DNA from: an uncultured Clostridia bacterium
Lineage (GTDB): Bacteria; Bacillota; Clostridia; Christensenellales; CAG-138
Direction of reading: 5' to 3'
Length of the DNA stretch: 16,017 nt
Assembly: GCA_937900325.1 (NCBI GenBank)
Contig: CALCEX010000193.1
Span: 1-16,017 of the forward strand
Shown: positions 13,261 through 16,017 of the stretch, in pieces
Layout: each line of letters starts with the position of its first letter
Numbering within the stretch: the stretch's first letter is position 1
Notes under the pieces: model-generated
What the model saw: the letters and a program-made list of their open reading frames with translations, nothing else
What the model was told of the DNA's origin: nothing
The model's database searches: none
Made by a program: the position numbers and the translations under genes

Positions 13261-14718
13261 CTACTTTGAATACAGCTCCCGCTTCTCGCCGGCAACGGTA
13301 TGTACCTTTGCCATGTAGGTGTTCACATCTTTGGGATTGGGTATGCGCTCCACGCGGCATTCACCATCGAATATGCGCTTGGTCATGGACCCCGCGCCAT
13401 GCGCCATTATGGAGGTCGTCTCCTCCATCATGTCGATGTTATACATACAGACCTTTCCCGGCCTGGCATAGCCGACGTTCTCCAGGTTGCCGCTCATGTA
13501 CTTCTGGCGGTACATATAATATGGCGCCATGCCCATGCTCCGGGCATACTCCATGCCGAGCTGCACCATTTTTTCAACGGTATCCCCATCCGGCAGTTCA
13601 TAGCTGCCAAGGCTCTGCTTCAATCGCGAGGAACGCTTTATGGCCAGCGTATGCACGGTGAGGTTATCCGGGGCCAGCCCGCTTATTTCGGACAGGGTAT
13701 GCTCCATATCGTGCAGGCCCTCCCCCGGCAGGCCGGCTATAACGTCCATGTTTATGCTCTCAAAGCCCACGGCGCGGGCCATCTCCAGGCAGTCCGCTAT
13801 ATCCCTTGGGGTATGGCTCCTGCCCACCAGCTCCAGCGTCCTGCTGCACATGGTCTGCGGATTTATGGATATTCTTCCCGCCCCCATGGCTTTTATTATC
13901 TCAAGCTTTTTCCTGGTTATGGTGTCCGGCCTGCCCGCCTCCACAGTAAATTCCCGGCCGAAGCCGCCATACTGCCCGAGCGCATAGCCCAGCACATCCT
14001 CAAGCTCGCTTTCCGTGAGCACCGTAGGAGTACCGCCGCCCATATACATGCTTCTTATCTTATAGCCGCAGCTGCGGGCTATTTCCGCGCCGAGGCGCAT
14101 ATCCTCCTTAAGCGCGGTTATGTAAGCCGCCATATCCGTCTTTTCGGTACGCACGCCCGAGGCAAAGGAACAGTACAGACACCGGGTGCGGCAGAAGGGT
14201 ATGCCTATATACACGTCCACATCCCTGCCATCAACGTCCATGAACGGCCGCTGAATATCCACTATTTCTTTTGCAAGGGCAAGCTTTTCAGCGGTCACGT
14301 CAAATTCCTCCGCCATAAAGCGCATAGCTTCATTTGCGCCCTTTTCGGCTATAAGCTCGCGGAGCAGCCGCGTAGGACGTATACCGGTAAGGCTGCCCCA
14401 TGGGAGCTTCGCGTCCTTATATACCTTGCCCAGCCCGCGGAACACGGCTATCTTCATGCAGCGCTTGCGGTAACGCTTCCTGTTCAGCTCGCCGCCGTCT
14501 ACGTTGGGATGAAGATAGACGTACTCTGTCCGCACTCCATCAATATCGACAGTACAGACAGCGCGCCATGTATCGCCGTTTTCCTCCATTACAGCCGAAA
14601 TCAGGGGGGAGGTATCGCCGTTCCCGGCGGGAATCACCTCCTCCATAGGCAGATATAGCCTTATCACCTCGCCCAGGTCGTTCAGAAACTCCGGGTGGTC
14701 AGTATATACCCTTACCAT
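13261..14718 (-). CDS. hemZ: Oxygen-independent coproporphyrinogen III oxidase-like radical SAM protein HemZ
   Basis: This 485-residue radical SAM enzyme carries the cluster-binding C176-x3-C180-x2-C183 in YIGIPFCRTRCLYCSF, then MYMGGGTPTVL (the SAM-binding glycine motif). The N-terminal half has the HemZ hallmark LPWGSLTGIRPTRLL (105-119). HemZ proteins are named for coproporphyrinogen dehydrogenation in heme synthesis, but many Clostridia with hemZ lack a full heme pathway and several HemN-like proteins do other chemistry, so the substrate is uncertain. GGGAGA lies before the ATG. It follows the metallohydrolase gene by 13 bases in the relA-dtd cluster, and no terminator separates it from the hisS promoter. 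Confidence 0.92.
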   Translation of the reverse strand: MVRVYTDHPEFLNDLGEVIRLYLPMEEVIPAGNGDTSPLISAVMEENGDTWRAVCTVDIDGVRTEYVYLHPNVDGGELNRKRYRKRCMKIAVFRGLGKVYKDAKLPWGSLTGIRPTRLLRELIAEKGANEAMRFMAEEFDVTAEKLALAKEIVDIQRPFMDVDGRDVDVYIGIPFCRTRCLYCSFASGVRTEKTDMAAYITALKEDMRLGAEIARSCGYKIRSMYMGGGTPTVLTESELEDVLGYALGQYGGFGREFTVEAGRPDTITRKKLEIIKAMGAGRISINPQTMCSRTLELVGRSHTPRDIADCLEMARAVGFESINMDVIAGLPGEGLHDMEHTLSEISGLAPDNLTVHTLAIKRSSRLKQSLGSYELPDGDTVEKMVQLGMEYARSMGMAPYYMYRQKYMSGNLENVGYARPGKVCMYNIDMMEETTSIMAHGAGSMTKRIFDGECRVERIPNPKDVNTYMAKVHTVAGEKRELYSK

Positions 14719-14731
14719 TTTATCTCCCGAT

Positions 14732-15355
14732 CTACCTTACATATGGGTTTGCGGCACGCTCTTCATCCAGCGTGGTGGCAGGGCCGTGGCCAGGATAGAC
14801 TATATAGTCGCCCTCCAGGGTGAAAAGCTTATTCTTTATGGAGCGTATTATGTCCTCATAGCTTCCGTAGCTGAAGTCCGTCCTGCCTATGCTCCGGCGG
14901 AAAAGGGTATCCCCCACAAACACGCATTTCTTTTCCTCCAGCACATAGCTGACGCCGCCCATGGTGTGGCCGGGGGTGAACAGGACCCTGAACTCGAGCC
15001 CCGCCTCCCTTACCGTATCGCCGTCCCTGAGCTTTACATCCGCATAAAAGGGCTCGATCTTCCTGAAGGTAAGATTTATATCCTTATTCCGAAGGCCCGC
15101 TTCGTCCAGCTCTCCTATGTATACCCTCATGCCCTGCTTCTGCAGCTCCGGCACTCCCAGTATATGGTCGAAATGACAGTGGGTCAGCAATATTGCTTTA
15201 CATATGAGGCCGTTTCTCTCAAAATACGTATTTACCTTTCCCGCGTCTGCCGGATCGATCACGACGCACTCATTGCTGTTATCGAGCCGCACAAAATAGG
15301 TGTTTACGCAGTACGGGCCGGTTTCTATGCTGCTGACTGTTATATCTCTGTTCAT
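14732..15355 (-). CDS. MBL-fold metallohydrolase, glyoxalase-II-like
   Basis: The 207-residue zinc hydrolase shows the metal motif THCHFDH (58-64), then H130 (TPGHTMGG), D149 (VFVGDTLF) and H190 (VYPGHGPAT), all ligands of the metallo-beta-lactamase fold. Proteins of this size in the relA-dtd-hemZ cluster are usually annotated as hydroxyacylglutathione hydrolase-like, although the real thioester substrate is generally unknown. GAGG at 15364-15367 sits eight bases from the chosen ATG. A longer frame reaching into dtd has no ribosome site and is rejected. Fourteen bases separate it from dtd. Confidence 0.92.
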   Translation of the reverse strand: MNRDITVSSIETGPYCVNTYFVRLDNSNECVVIDPADAGKVNTYFERNGLICKAILLTHCHFDHILGVPELQKQGMRVYIGELDEAGLRNKDINLTFRKIEPFYADVKLRDGDTVREAGLEFRVLFTPGHTMGGVSYVLEEKKCVFVGDTLFRRSIGRTDFSYGSYEDIIRSIKNKLFTLEGDYIVYPGHGPATTLDEERAANPYVR

Positions 15356-15369
15356 GCTGTTTTCCTCGC

Positions 15370-15816
15370 TTAAAATGTCCTTCTGCTGTCCAAAAGTATC
15401 GTCACGGGGCCGTCGTTTATGAGGCTCACCTGCATATCCGCTCCGAACTCGCCGCACTGCAAGGGTACGGTTTCCCTCAGCCTCGCTATTGCCGCCTCAT
15501 ACATGGGTACGGCCTTTTCCGGCCTCGCCGCCTTTATGAAGCTGGGGCGCCTGCCCTTGCGCGCATCGCCGAAAAGAGTGAACTGGGATATGAGCAGTAT
15601 CTCTCCGCCTATGTCCGTTACGCTCAGGTTCATCTTGCCTTCGCTGTCCTCAAACACCCGAAGACCGACGAGCTTTTCGCATATGTAGTCAAGGTCGGCC
15701 TGCTCATCGATATCCTCGACCCCGAGCAGCACCATAAAGCCCCTGCCGATGCCGCCCTTTACATTTCCCCCTATGCTTACCGATGCTTCGGAGACCCTCT
15801 GCACTACTGCCCGCAT
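15370..15816 (-). CDS. dtd: D-aminoacyl-tRNA deacylase
   Basis: This enzyme removes D-amino acids (and glycine from mischarged tRNA-Ala) from tRNA, protecting translation. The 148 residues are full length. The N-terminus MRAVVQRVSEASVSI is typical; SQFTLFG (77-83) contains the active-site threonine T80, KGRRPSF follows, and NDGPVT (134-139) is the cross-subunit Gly-cisPro-type motif of the DTD fold. A GGAGGGAG site precedes the ATG. It starts 19 bases after the relA stop, the usual Firmicute arrangement, and is followed by the metallohydrolase. Confidence 0.97.
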   Translation of the reverse strand: MRAVVQRVSEASVSIGGNVKGGIGRGFMVLLGVEDIDEQADLDYICEKLVGLRVFEDSEGKMNLSVTDIGGEILLISQFTLFGDARKGRRPSFIKAARPEKAVPMYEAAIARLRETVPLQCGEFGADMQVSLINDGPVTILLDSRRTF

Positions 15817-15835
15817 ATGCTCCCTCCAAAAAACA

Positions 15836-16017
15836 TTACTGGTTTACCCGGTATACCTCCTTGACGGAACGCACCTTGCGCATGCTCTTGATTATGTTAT
15901 TGAGCTGCTCCGTGCTGGATACGTCGAAGGAAAGCTGTATCTGTATTATGTTCTGGTTAGCCTTGTCGACCTTTGCGGTCATGGCGGTTATGCTTATGTT
16001 CATGCCTGCAAGGACCT
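15836..16017 (-). CDS. relA: RelA/SpoT (p)ppGpp synthetase, C-terminal ACT domain (5' end outside window)
   Basis: Translating the minus strand from the window edge gives VLAGMNISITAMTAKVDKANQNIIQIQLSFDVSSTEQLNNIIKSMRKVRSVKEVYRVNQ, then TAA. This is the end of an ACT domain as found at the C-terminus of long RelA/SpoT proteins: the NI.I pattern, the alternating strand, and the QL-nnII-k-R helix before the last strand. The location directly upstream of dtd supports relA over other ACT proteins. The catalytic domains are not in the window, so synthetase versus hydrolase activity cannot be judged. Confidence 0.88.
   Translation of the reverse strand, partial: VLAGMNISITAMTAKVDKANQNIIQIQLSFDVSSTEQLNNIIKSMRKVRSVKEVYRVNQ

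Noticed and set aside
13300..14658. A 452-codon open frame on the plus strand opposite hemZ
   Set aside because: Antisense shadow produced by the codon bias of hemZ, with His/Ala/Tyr-rich nonsense composition. The radical SAM motifs are on the other strand.
1..16017. CRISPR arrays, IS elements, prophage genes, tRNA or rRNA genes
   Set aside because: No regularly spaced repeats, transposase or integrase motifs, or tRNA/rRNA-like segments were seen on either strand. The T-box leader is the only structured RNA supported.

Overview
The window is ordinary chromosomal housekeeping DNA from a Gram-positive, low-oxygen-type Firmicute, most likely class Clostridia. The evidence is the clostridial gene order relA-dtd-MBL hydrolase-hemZ-hisS-aspS, the dnaX-ybaB-recR cluster, a T-box leader in front of hisS, sigma-A promoters with 17-bp spacers, AGGAGG-type ribosome sites and an oxygen-independent radical-SAM HemZ. 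Base composition is moderately GC-rich, yet isoleucine is written mostly as ATA. The genus cannot be named from the sequence. I see no rRNA, tRNA, IS element, phage gene, integrase or CRISPR array.

Layout. Plus strand, 1-1486: the C-terminal end of an ABC-F ATPase followed closely by an EamA/DMT transporter, closed by a hairpin at 1533-1560 that also serves the opposing gene. Minus strand, 1581-2543: an exported or membrane-anchored protein of unknown function built from two copies of one domain, with a putative ECF-sigma promoter. Minus strand, 2635-5375: dnaX, ybaB and recR (replication clamp loader and RecFOR-type repair), with a second promoter in front of ybaB. Divergently on the plus strand, 5529-6850: trpS and a translationally coupled 106-residue membrane zinc-ribbon protein. 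Minus strand, 6865-9343: glyA followed by an MFS efflux-type transporter. Minus strand, 9454-12965: hisS, aspS and a SoxR-reducing/RseC-like membrane protein, all downstream of a T-box riboswitch with a candidate aspartate (GAC) specifier. Minus strand, 13261-16017: the 3' end of relA (stringent-response synthetase), dtd (D-aminoacyl-tRNA deacylase), a glyoxalase-II-like metallohydrolase and hemZ.

How it fits together. Much of the window concerns tRNA charging and its surveillance: TrpRS, HisRS, AspRS, the D-aa-tRNA deacylase, RelA, and a T-box that senses uncharged tRNA. No terminator is visible between hemZ and the hisS promoter, so transcripts from the relA operon probably run into the T-box. 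The glyA promoter is embedded in the terminator of the hisS operon, and the dnaX and trpS promoters stand back to back.

No new multi-gene system is evident. The least explained items are the two-domain exported protein with its ECF-like promoter, the zinc-ribbon membrane protein tied to trpS, the RseC-like protein inside a tRNA-synthetase operon, and the strong ATA preference.
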